Below are positions 1-6,276 of a DNA stretch of 24,194 nucleotides, piece after piece. The notes beneath the pieces were generated by a model. That model was not told the origin of the DNA. It did not search any database and worked only from the letters and a program-made list of their open reading frames with translations. The stretch comes from CAIMZW01 sp037133095 (lineage in GTDB: Bacteria > Actinomycetota > Actinomycetes > Nanopelagicales > Nanopelagicaceae). The position numbers and the translations under genes are program-made. The first letter of the stretch is position 1; the number at the start of each line of letters is the position of its first letter. Where the stretch lies: the NCBI GenBank assembly GCA_037133095.1, contig JBAXOT010000027.1, forward strand, positions 1 through 24,194, read 5' to 3'.

Positions 1-53
1 GTGGTGGAAGCCGCACGCTCTTTTCTTTGAGAATATCGACTAAGGATTTTCAT
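1..53 (-). CDS. Start of a probable pilus-assembly (TadE/TadG-like) protein, cut by window edge
   Basis: An ATG at 51-53 opens a minus-strand frame that stays open to base 1. It reads MKILSRYSQRKERAAST, then leaves the window. The start overlaps the last codons of the TadE-like gene in another frame, the same tight packing seen in the rest of this operon. A short basic stretch followed by ERAAST is how many actinobacterial Tad-cluster minor pseudopilins begin, just before their single membrane helix. Only 17 codons are visible, so the identification depends mostly on position: in Tad operons the genes after tadC are pilin, TadE and one or two TadE/TadG-like proteins. Confidence 0.5.
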   Translation of the reverse strand, partial: MKILSRYSQRKERAAST

Positions 54-582
54 CGACCGCGACCCCGGAAGAAATATATTTATTGTGTCCGACTATTAAG
101 GGAGAAAGGGTGGGGGCACTTTCTACTTGTTCGCCCACAATCAGATTGCCGCCACCGGGCAAAGGTAACTTCTGAATGGAAAGCGCTGAGGTCTGGGCAT
201 TTGAAGCGGACGAAAGAGCCGAGCTATCACTTGCTGCACTGTCCAACCCACCAGAACTCAACAGAGCGGATTTTGAAATAATTCCTTGCACCTGATTCGA
301 GGAGACCGCTTGGCTCAGGACGTTTCCGCCAATTTGAAGCACCCCCAAGAAAAGTAGAATCGTTGGAATCATCACCAATGCCGCCTCTACGCTGCCGATA
401 TCAGACCTCACCTCGGCTATAAACTGATGCCGGATTTTATGTCCCGAATCGAGAATCGCGCGAAGAGACCTCAAGATAGGCAGAACCGGTCCGAGCGGAA
501 CCCAAATTGGTGAAGGTGAACCGCGCAAACTCGAACCGCGCAATCTCGAACCGCGCAATCTCGAAAATGGTGAGATCAACAT
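40..582 (-). CDS. TadE-like minor pilin/pseudopilin with repeat-bearing N-terminus
   Basis: This 180-residue protein probably belongs to the Tad (tight adherence) pilus. TadE-type proteins are pseudopilins inserted in the membrane that help assemble the Flp fibre. The diagnostic part is at about residues 61-85: DIGSVEAALVMIPTILLFLG, a single hydrophobic helix preceded by the Gly/Glu signature typical of TadE proteins. After the helix comes a Ser/Ala-rich extracellular part with no recognised domain. The N-terminus is odd: about 60 residues precede the helix, longer than usual, and contain a threefold RLRGS-type repeat encoded by a perfect-length 15-bp array. The ATG lies 10 bases after the pilin-like gene's stop and has no clear ribosome binding site, so a start nearer the helix is possible. 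The family call is fairly secure; the exact start is not. Confidence 0.7.
   Translation of the reverse strand: MLISPFSRLRGSRLRGSSLRGSPSPIWVPLGPVLPILRSLRAILDSGHKIRHQFIAEVRSDIGSVEAALVMIPTILLFLGVLQIGGNVLSQAVSSNQVQGIISKSALLSSGGLDSAASDSSALSSASNAQTSALSIQKLPLPGGGNLIVGEQVESAPTLSPLIVGHNKYISSGVAVDENP
518..562 (-). repeat. 15-bp tandem repeat, 3 copies, in the tadE-like 5' end
   Basis: Three consecutive 15-base units begin at 518, 533 and 548 on the plus strand. Copies two and three are identical (GAACCGCGCAATCTC) and copy one differs at one base. On the coding (minus) strand they give RLRGS-RLRGS-SLRGS near the protein N-terminus. The unit is a multiple of three, so copy-number change would keep the frame. 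Confidence 0.9.
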
Positions 583-591
583 CGCAAACGA

Positions 592-855
592 CTAGCGAAT
601 GTTGTTCATGTTATCGAGGGAGTGAGTAAGAATGGACGAGAGCCGAGGCGCAGCCACGGTCCAGATTCCAGTAATCAATCCGGTAGTCATAAGGACGACG
701 AGTACCCATCCAGGAACATCCCCGCGGTCGCTCTCGACAAAAGCGGCACGTGCGCGCGATACGACGGATCGATGAGCAAATGATTTTGCCCAAAGTTCGA
801 TTCTCACCTGCTTCTTAAGTACAAGGTCTAACGTTTGGCTTAACTTTCCATTCAT
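592..855 (-). CDS. Flp-type pilin-like small membrane protein
   Basis: This is an 87-residue protein with one membrane helix near its C-terminus. The stretch DRGDVPGWVLVVLMTTGLIT (about residues 43-62) followed by a short amphipathic tail matches the small proteins between tadC and tadE in many actinobacterial Tad operons, where they stand in for the Flp major pilin. Prepilin peptidase normally cuts after a Gly before the helix; RGD and PGW both offer a Gly, so the cleavage site cannot be fixed. The ATG at 853-855 is preceded by GGGAG at good spacing and overlaps the stop of the preceding small ORF (ATGA). The N-terminal 42 residues are polar and longer than a normal Flp leader. It could instead be another minor pseudopilin. 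Confidence 0.6.
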   Translation of the reverse strand: MNGKLSQTLDLVLKKQVRIELWAKSFAHRSVVSRARAAFVESDRGDVPGWVLVVLMTTGLITGIWTVAAPRLSSILTHSLDNMNNIR

Positions 856-1088
856 TTTTCACTCCCTTGCTTGATTGGTTGAATTACTTTCTTTGCCCTC
901 GCAATTGGCGGAGACATCGGAGAAGCAAGAGTGAAATTCTTTGCTATCTCTCGCGAGATTGGTGCACCCACTTCATTAAATGTGGATAAATGCGCTATCA
1001 ACATCTCTAAGCACCATTGGCAATTACCGAGAGTGATGTCGGCTTCGACTACAACAAGCTTTGGCCTAAAGCCAAATATGACGGCCAC
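852..1088 (-). CDS. Doubtful small hypothetical protein between tadC and the pilin gene
   Basis: This 78-codon frame fills the roughly 190 bases between the tadC stop and the pilin-like gene. It begins inside the tadC 3' end and stops with an ATGA overlap onto the next start. A shorter start, at the internal Met of the segment MLIAHLSTFN, would give about 50 residues with no tadC overlap. No membrane segment, signal or known motif is visible, and the product is not recognised. The coupled stop/start and the lack of any other explanation for the gap favour a real gene. The short length and the open antisense frame argue against it. Alternatively the gap is an untranslated leader that carries the pilin gene's ribosome binding site. 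Confidence 0.35.
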   Translation of the reverse strand: MAVIFGFRPKLVVVEADITLGNCQWCLEMLIAHLSTFNEVGAPISREIAKNFTLASPMSPPIARAKKVIQPIKQGSEK

Positions 1089-1939
1089 AGTGCGAAGAGA
1101 ATCGATATTGGCAAGATGAGAAAAACCACGGGAACCATCAGGGCAATTTCCGCTCGTCCAGCACGTTTGATTAATTCCACCTGATTTTGCGATCGGATAT
1201 CTTCAACCTGTCTATGGAGAACATCAGAGAGCGGAGTGCCTCTCTCTAACGCGATCAGCAACGCATCGCAAAATCGTCGGATCGCTAAGGATTGGGTTCC
1301 TCGAGCCAGCGCATCCAGCGCCTGGGAAATGCTGCCACCGGATCGAAGTACTTCTACCGCTTCCCTAATGTGGACCGTGAGTTGGCTCTCGGTGCGTTGT
1401 GCTACCCGTTCCAAGGCGCGAGATGGACTCTCTCCGGCAACGATGAGGATGGCGATTAGTTCAACGATTGCTGGAAACTCCGCTTCGAGATTTTCTCGAG
1501 TACGTGTGAACTCTTGTCGTTGGCGATGACTAAGAAGGAGTAAATATCCATATCCAACAGCACCGATGAACAAGAGCACGCCAAAGTTAAAGGCGAGAAG
1601 GCCATAGAGGAGAAAGAAGGAAAGGGCGGTAAAAACACACTTGTTCTCCAAGTTCCACGTGATTAGGCTAAATGCAATTTGACGGTCCCGAGAATTTAGA
1701 GGATTAATTAACTTCCCGATTCCAGTAGAAGCATTCTCCCCGAGTTCGGTGTGACTATGAGAAAAGCGATTTGAACCTTCGGCAAGGATTGGAAATGGGT
1801 TCGAATTCATCAACTTCGTTTCAGCGCGAAATGAATCATGAAAGGCTAAAAGCGGATCCTTAAATTCCTCTCGGAGAATGTGAATCGCATAAACCAAGAA
1901 AGGCGCCACGAACATCAAAGCGAGAATTCGAGTACTCAT
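1049..1939 (-). CDS. tadC: Tad pilus inner-membrane platform protein TadC
   Basis: Type II secretion F-like domain protein of about 296 residues. With TadB it forms the inner-membrane platform on which the TadA ATPase drives pilus assembly. The C-terminal two thirds carry the family pattern: a cytoplasmic helical bundle (FPAIVELIAILIVAGESPS, then a repeat of ALERVAQRTE and RSGGSISQALDALAR) and a final pair of hydrophobic helices ending near LALGQSLL. Two more membrane segments lie near the N-terminus and middle. The ATG at 1937-1939 is chosen because it overlaps the tadB stop as ATGA; an upstream start at 1990 would overlap tadB by 55 bases. The linker before the core domain is longer than in many homologues. 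Confidence 0.85.
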   Translation of the reverse strand: MSTRILALMFVAPFLVYAIHILREEFKDPLLAFHDSFRAETKLMNSNPFPILAEGSNRFSHSHTELGENASTGIGKLINPLNSRDRQIAFSLITWNLENKCVFTALSFFLLYGLLAFNFGVLLFIGAVGYGYLLLLSHRQRQEFTRTRENLEAEFPAIVELIAILIVAGESPSRALERVAQRTESQLTVHIREAVEVLRSGGSISQALDALARGTQSLAIRRFCDALLIALERGTPLSDVLHRQVEDIRSQNQVELIKRAGRAEIALMVPVVFLILPISILFALWPSYLALGQSLL

Positions 1940-2865
1940 CGGGCAAATACTCTTGGGACATCTCGCAGCTTCCCAACGCGTTCCATCCACAGATAGGAAA
2001 CCACGGTCATCACAATTCCAACGAGGAGAACAATGACCCCGCTCGAGGAACTGTAAGCCTTAATCGTGTTGGGTTGTGAAGCCAAAATAATCAGGAGAAT
2101 CCAAGGAGCTATGGCGGCAAGCGTTGCGGAATTTCGGATCCATCCATGTTTTGCCGCGATTTCATTACGCACGGAGGTATCCCTACGAATGAAGTCAGCC
2201 AAGGTTCGAAGCGTCAGCGCCGTATCTCTACTGCCTGCTCCACGTGCAAAATCCAGAACTTCGCACACTTGATCCGCGATTGGGTCATCGAAAAAGCGCT
2301 TTATAGAAATGAGTGCGATGTCAAAGGAGATTCCAGCAACCAAGTCCGAGCCGAATTTGTGAAAGATCATCTTCGTTTGCTCTGGACCACGAAAGCCCAA
2401 CGACGCAAGGGTTTCAGCCAACGACATTCCCGACTGCAAGCCAGAGATGATGTGATCAATAATTTGCGGCCAGAGAAGTTGTAATTCGGATCGCAATTTC
2501 TCCGATCGTCGTTTGGCGCGAACGATAGGAACGAAACTGAAGAGAGCTGCGAAAGGAAGCGCGATTATTACTGAGTTCAAAAACAGGAAGGCAATCAAGA
2601 ATCCGGCAAGGGCAGAACCAGTCGCATAAGTTCTAACTCGCAACGTCTCACTATTAACTTTCTTTCTCTGTCCCCTGGATTTGGCCAGCGTGTCAGATTT
2701 GGTCCGACTGTGAGATTTAGCCAACGGGCTACTCCCGACGGTGCCATCTGTGCCCGAGAAAATTTCATCATCCTTTTCACTCCTTCTTCGCAAAAGAAAG
2801 ATTGAGACAACCAGCGCGACAAAGAATGCGAAGGCGAAGGGATGTAGAACGAGAAAGGAGTTCAA
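1936..2865 (-). CDS. tadB: Tad pilus inner-membrane platform protein TadB
   Basis: Type II secretion F-like protein of 309 residues, the partner of TadC in the pilus platform. It has an N-terminal hydrophobic helix (PFAFAFFVALVVSIFLL), a basic Ser/Lys-rich cytoplasmic linker at about residues 30-75, a second hydrophobic region, and then the family core: LWPQIIDHIISGLQSGMSLA and a later LADFIRRDTSVRNEIAAKHG with flanking membrane helices. The start is a TTG at 2863-2865 overlapping the tadA stop (TTGA), so translation is probably coupled to tadA. The order tadA-tadB-tadC with overlaps is the classical arrangement. The tadB/tadC names rest on order; either protein alone would simply be called a type II secretion F family protein. 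Confidence 0.85.
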   Translation of the reverse strand: MNSFLVLHPFAFAFFVALVVSIFLLRRRSEKDDEIFSGTDGTVGSSPLAKSHSRTKSDTLAKSRGQRKKVNSETLRVRTYATGSALAGFLIAFLFLNSVIIALPFAALFSFVPIVRAKRRSEKLRSELQLLWPQIIDHIISGLQSGMSLAETLASLGFRGPEQTKMIFHKFGSDLVAGISFDIALISIKRFFDDPIADQVCEVLDFARGAGSRDTALTLRTLADFIRRDTSVRNEIAAKHGWIRNSATLAAIAPWILLIILASQPNTIKAYSSSSGVIVLLVGIVMTVVSYLWMERVGKLRDVPRVFAR

Positions 2866-4004
2866 GATTGAGTCCCGAGGCTTTCGTCCGTTCCGAACCG
2901 TGCCGAAGGAGCAACAAGTTCTGGATTGAGCAATCCAGTGCGGTATTCGCCGGAGGAAAAGGTAAAGAGCGGTTCAATTTCCACCCGGTCATTCTCAATC
3001 CGCCCAGTTACATGAGCAATTTCCGTTATGCGACGAACCCCCTCAGAATCAATGGCTGCATGAACGATGAGATCTATAGCGGAGGCGACAACGGGTGCGA
3101 TAAAGCGGTGCGAGATATTCTCACCGGCAAGTAGCGGCAAAGTTTGCAGCTTAGAAATTGCATCTTTCGCTGAATTCGCATGAATTGTCGCCATACCAGG
3201 TAAGCCCGAATTTAAGGCAATTAAGAGGTCAAGTGACTCGGCTTCTCGAATTTCGCCGACTATTAACTGGGATGGTCTCATCCGAAGCGCCTCCTTAATG
3301 AGCCGGCGCAACGGTATTTCGCCCTCCCCTTGTAGGTTCGGTGGTCGAGTCTGCAGGGCGACACAATCTGGTAACCGTGGCTTGAGCTCAAAAACCTCTT
3401 CAATGGTGATGACTCGACTTTTCAAAGGCACTGCGCTGACTAGGGCGTTGAGCAAAGTAGTTTTGCCTGCTTGCGTTGAACCACTGACGAGAATATTCAG
3501 ACCATTGGTTACGGCGTTCTGAAGGAAATCACGAATACGTTGATCCATGACTCCAAGCGCCGCGAGCTCTGTCAATGATTTGCCTCGAACAAGGTGCTTG
3601 CGAATATTGATAGCCCAATGCGATGCAGTGATCTCGGGAATTGCAACGTGAAGTCGACTGCCATCCGGTAATCGCGCATCCACAAATGGATGCGAAAGAT
3701 CGAGACGACGACCGCCCCACATCAGCAATCTCTCAATGAGCCCTCGCACCTCGTCGAAGGTCATCACGATATTGGTCAACTGACTAATTCCCGATTTGGC
3801 GATAAAAATCCGATTCGGTGAATTTATCCAAATCTCTTCAATTGCTGGATCATCCATCATATTTTGGAGCGGACCGAAATTATTTCGAGCTTGCCGCAAA
3901 GTTTCCTCTCCCTCGTGGCCGGCGACGGAGCTATCGGAAAGGTGAAGCCCCTGATTAGATAAGGTGGCAATCTCGGGGTCTCGGCTTGAAGTTTTGGTTA
4001 TCAC
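2862..4004 (-). CDS. tadA: Tad pilus assembly ATPase TadA (CpaF family)
   Basis: Secretion ATPase of the PilT/VirB11/CpaF superfamily, 380 residues. It hydrolyses ATP at the cytoplasmic face to extend the Tad pilus. Visible motifs: an N-terminal domain to about residue 150 (including LDLSHPFVDARLPDGSR), Walker A GSTQAGKT at 175-182, the Asp box ITIEEVFEL at about 199-207, Walker B LIVGEIRE at 247-254, and the His box GMATIHANS at about 270-278. The P-loop has Thr-Gln where many homologues have Gly-Ser, but the essential GKT is intact. The start is a GTG at 4002-4004; an in-frame stop lies 30-35 bases upstream and no strong ribosome binding site is visible. The CpaE/Ssd-like gene that often precedes tadA in actinobacteria is absent; a degenerate GGDEF protein lies upstream instead. 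Confidence 0.92.
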   Translation of the reverse strand: MITKTSSRDPEIATLSNQGLHLSDSSVAGHEGEETLRQARNNFGPLQNMMDDPAIEEIWINSPNRIFIAKSGISQLTNIVMTFDEVRGLIERLLMWGGRRLDLSHPFVDARLPDGSRLHVAIPEITASHWAINIRKHLVRGKSLTELAALGVMDQRIRDFLQNAVTNGLNILVSGSTQAGKTTLLNALVSAVPLKSRVITIEEVFELKPRLPDCVALQTRPPNLQGEGEIPLRRLIKEALRMRPSQLIVGEIREAESLDLLIALNSGLPGMATIHANSAKDAISKLQTLPLLAGENISHRFIAPVVASAIDLIVHAAIDSEGVRRITEIAHVTGRIENDRVEIEPLFTFSSGEYRTGLLNPELVAPSARFGTDESLGTQS

Positions 4005-4126
4005 GGGCGCTAGCCAAGAACAGAACCATCACAGGCGACATCAAAGATCAATCTGACTGTGGATTCTTCGACGGAAAATTACCGAGGCAAAATGTCAGAT
4101 CTCAGAAAAGTAATCCCAAGTTGATG

Positions 4127-4654
4127 CTATTCGCGAAAAATCGCCGCATCGGCCCGCAGGATTAGTTCTGAAGAACTTTCGTTTTTCATACGAACGAGAA
4201 TGTCAGAGTCAAGAAACATTCCTAAAGTTTCGATTCGCCCGGAAAATCGCCTAGTTAGATCGAAAAAGATTCTCGACTTCGATGCGGTTGCCGCTTCATA
4301 GGAACCGGAAATAAAGCAGAGGAATCCATTCTCATACATACGCGAAAAGAACTCATCGCTGCGAAGCAAGAGATTCAGATGGTGAGCAATTTCTATCAAG
4401 GTCTCTTCAATGATTGCGACGTGTGGCTCGACCGAATGGTTCGGCGGTGCAAAGTCTTGCCAGGGCTCTTGAATTACTATCGGCGGTGGTGCAATACGGC
4501 GACGAAGAAGAAACCACACGAGGCTGACATCGCGCATTTCCCGTTGGGCACGCAGAATTTCTCGATTGAGGTTAGCCAAAAATATCTTTGGTGCCATGGT
4601 CAGAGTTAACGCATCAACTTCCCCATTGTTGCGAAAGTAAATCCGTTCTGCCAT
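4127..4654 (-). CDS. Degenerate GGDEF-domain protein upstream of the Tad operon
   Basis: This protein of about 175 residues has no textbook motif, but its layout matches a GGDEF (diguanylate cyclase) fold. DALTLTMAPKIFLANLNREI aligns with the usual D-LTGL-NR-F start. A later segment (IEETLIEIAHHLNLLLRSDE) matches the helix ending in R-D before the active site. FSRMYENGFLCFISG takes the place of R-GGDEF-, and ILRADAAIFRE matches the closing AD-A-Y helix. The catalytic GGDEF itself is lost (NGFLCF), and the metal-binding Asp of the first strand is not seen. It therefore should not make cyclic di-GMP and may be a regulatory or scaffold relic. The ATG at 4652-4654 follows GGAGGT at six bases and is preferred over the adjacent GTG. 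It is transcribed towards tadA, 122 bases away. The fold assignment is by eye. Confidence 0.55.
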   Translation of the reverse strand: MAERIYFRNNGEVDALTLTMAPKIFLANLNREILRAQREMRDVSLVWFLLRRRIAPPPIVIQEPWQDFAPPNHSVEPHVAIIEETLIEIAHHLNLLLRSDEFFSRMYENGFLCFISGSYEAATASKSRIFFDLTRRFSGRIETLGMFLDSDILVRMKNESSSELILRADAAIFRE

Positions 4655-4735
4655 CACCGCACCTCCAGGAGATACCTAGTCCGCAGGCTATTATTTCGCC
4701 ATGGCATTTGGAACAACTCGTAGCGGAAATCACGT

Positions 4736-5137
4736 GTGCTCTTGATGACCGAGGCAGGAAAATCAGATCGGGTTTATCTCTCGGCTCGCAAGTATGTGGT
4801 CCCATTGCTCAATATCGAGTCACTCATACTTTTTGGCCTAGTGGTCTATCTGATCGTCAAAGCAATTTTGGCCTCACACATATCAGCCCCAGGGGCGCTC
4901 ATTGGCGAAATTTTCTTTGGTTTACTGGGAGCCGGCGGACTCTTGGTCTGTTCCCGAAGCTTTGAACAAAAACAGCCTTACGGGCAATCCCCCGCAGTCT
5001 TGGCGAATTTAATCGCCTTAGGCGTTTCCTACTTTATGTTCAGCGGGAAATTGTTCCTCGTGGCGATTCCCCTCGCACTGCTCGCTTTCACGACCCTTAT
5101 CGCATCAATCTTTGGCTATCGCCCTGCCCCAAAATAG
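4736..5137 (+). CDS. Small hypothetical membrane protein, four helices
   Basis: A protein of about 130 residues with a short polar N-terminus, then four predicted membrane helices: ESLILFGLVVYLIVKAILA, GALIGEIFFGLLGAGGLLVC, a segment around AVLANLIALGVSYFMF, and LFLVAIPLALLAFTTLIASI. It ends in a short basic tail. Small four-helix proteins of this sort are widespread in actinobacteria and have no assigned function; I do not recognise a named family. It is divergent from the GGDEF-like gene and convergent with the SDR gene. The start could be the GTG at 4736, preceded by GCGGA, or the ATG at 4745. Nothing in it suggests a catalytic role. Confidence 0.7.
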   Translation: MLLMTEAGKSDRVYLSARKYVVPLLNIESLILFGLVVYLIVKAILASHISAPGALIGEIFFGLLGAGGLLVCSRSFEQKQPYGQSPAVLANLIALGVSYFMFSGKLFLVAIPLALLAFTTLIASIFGYRPAPK

Positions 5138-5203
5138 TTGCTGACAAAGCAGAACCACATATCTCTCGTTAGGTCTCGCAAAGAGGGGATTAACTAAGCC
5201 CCA

Positions 5204-5965
5204 TCACCACGGCACCACTTGGTGGTCTTCCCAGAGCAGACCGGTCAGGTCCGTGGCCGGATCAAAGGGGCGAGTTGCCAACCAAATAGCCGTCTCGGCG
5301 CCCTTTTCCGCCGACCTAGGAGCATCTACTCCACCCATATCGGTTCGACAATGAGCCGGGCAGATGGCATCGACCAACAACCCGCGAGCGCCCATTCCGG
5401 TTTCATGAGCCAGATTTCGAACGATGGCGTTGACCGCGGCTTTACTCACCCGATAAGGCGCGAGACCGCCAGCATTTCCTGGTCCGGTCATGCGGCCAAG
5501 ACAAGCTGAAAAAACGACCACTCGACCGCTGCGTGCGCTGGCCATCTCGGGTACCACCTCATTTATTGCCGTGAAAACCGCATCAGTATTGATCGACATC
5601 ACCCGCCGCCATTCAGCATCTGTAGTCCGCAGCGTCTTGGACATTTTTTCGCTCATAACACCATGCGCAAGAACTAAAACTTCGGGAACGCCATAGGTCG
5701 CATCCAACTCCCGCAGTACCTGCCTAAACTCGATTGAATCGGCCACATCTACACATCGATAATCCGCTCCTAGTGTTTTGGCGGCGCTGGCCGCCCGATC
5801 AGGGTCCCGACCAATGATGATGGTGGTGAAAGTGCGCGCAATTAAACCTCGGGCTACTTCAAATCCCAGTCCACGCGAACCACCCGTGACTATGGCCACC
5901 TTGCGGGAATTGGCATTGCCCTCGGACGCGGGGTCGGCGCTGGGGTCTGGTGAGGTCAGATTCAT
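5204..5965 (-). CDS. Short-chain dehydrogenase/reductase (SDR family)
   Basis: A classical SDR oxidoreductase of 253 residues, cytoplasmic, using NAD(P)H on an unknown alcohol or ketone. The cofactor loop TGGSRGLG is at residues 27-34. Arg in GRDPDRA after the second strand favours NADPH. The usual NNAG motif is replaced by LAHGV. The catalytic Tyr-X3-Lys is present as YRVSK at about 173-177, with a Ser in FSACLG upstream. After the active site comes CPAHCRTDMGG, the usual substrate loop. The C-terminus ends in a Trp-rich tail (LLWEDHQVVPW), as in carbonyl-reductase-like SDRs. It stands alone between a convergent membrane protein and a repeat-rich intergenic region, so context does not suggest a substrate. 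Confidence 0.85.
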   Translation of the reverse strand: MNLTSPDPSADPASEGNANSRKVAIVTGGSRGLGFEVARGLIARTFTTIIIGRDPDRAASAAKTLGADYRCVDVADSIEFRQVLRELDATYGVPEVLVLAHGVMSEKMSKTLRTTDAEWRRVMSINTDAVFTAINEVVPEMASARSGRVVVFSACLGRMTGPGNAGGLAPYRVSKAAVNAIVRNLAHETGMGARGLLVDAICPAHCRTDMGGVDAPRSAEKGAETAIWLATRPFDPATDLTGLLWEDHQVVPW

Positions 5966-6010
5966 GGCTGAACTGTGCCGTGAATTTCAGGGGTTCGCGC
6001 GCGGTAATTC

Positions 6011-6148
6011 GGGTCCTAAGTGCCACGCCAATCGGGTCCTAAGTGCCAGGCCGATTGGGTCCTAAGTGCCACGCCGATTGGGTCCGAAGTGCCACGCCAA
6101 TCGGGTCCTGCGTACAGAGCCAATCTGGTCCTGCGTACGGAGCCAATC
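6011..6148. repeat. Six exact-length 23-bp direct repeats in the SDR-kgd intergenic region
   Basis: Units start at 6011, 6034, 6057, 6080, 6103 and 6126, each exactly 23 bases with no spacer. The joint between units is well conserved (GCCAATCGGGTCCT or close variants). The middle of the unit has two versions: AAGTGCCACG in copies 1-4 and GCGTACAGAG or GCGTACGGAG in copies 5-6. Because 23 is not a multiple of three and the array sits between divergent genes, it is non-coding. The rest of this 311-base gap (5966-6276) holds only a weak promoter candidate and the kgd ribosome binding site (GGGAG at 6264-6268). Confidence 0.92.
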
Positions 6149-6208
6149 GGCAGAACATTCGGTGGGATCTCTCAGCAGTTAAATGACCCCGAAGGGACGT
6201 TCGTAACA

Positions 6209-6237
6209 TTGCCAAGATAGACTTCACGGGTTATTGA
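6209..6237 (+). promoter_or_regulatory. Candidate kgd promoter
   Basis: TTGCCA at 6209-6214 and TATTGA at 6232-6237 are separated by 17 bases, 40 bases before the GTG start. The match to a housekeeping promoter is moderate, especially in the -10 element. It is offered as the best candidate between the 23-bp repeat array and kgd. Confidence 0.3.
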
Positions 6238-6276
6238 TGCAGTTGATAGAGACAAGCAGGATCGGGAGACCAGCCA

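Noticed and set aside
931..1119. Plus-strand frame opposite the tadC-pilin gap
   Set aside because: It has no ribosome binding site and no recognisable product, and it overlaps the operon in antisense.
6011..6148. Possible CRISPR array
   Set aside because: The units are contiguous 23-bp repeats with no unique spacers between them, and no cas genes are present.
6020..6220. Open frame across the 23-bp repeats that could encode a repeat protein
   Set aside because: 23 is not a multiple of three, so the apparent peptide repeat cycles through frames. Several frames are open only because the repeat lacks stops.
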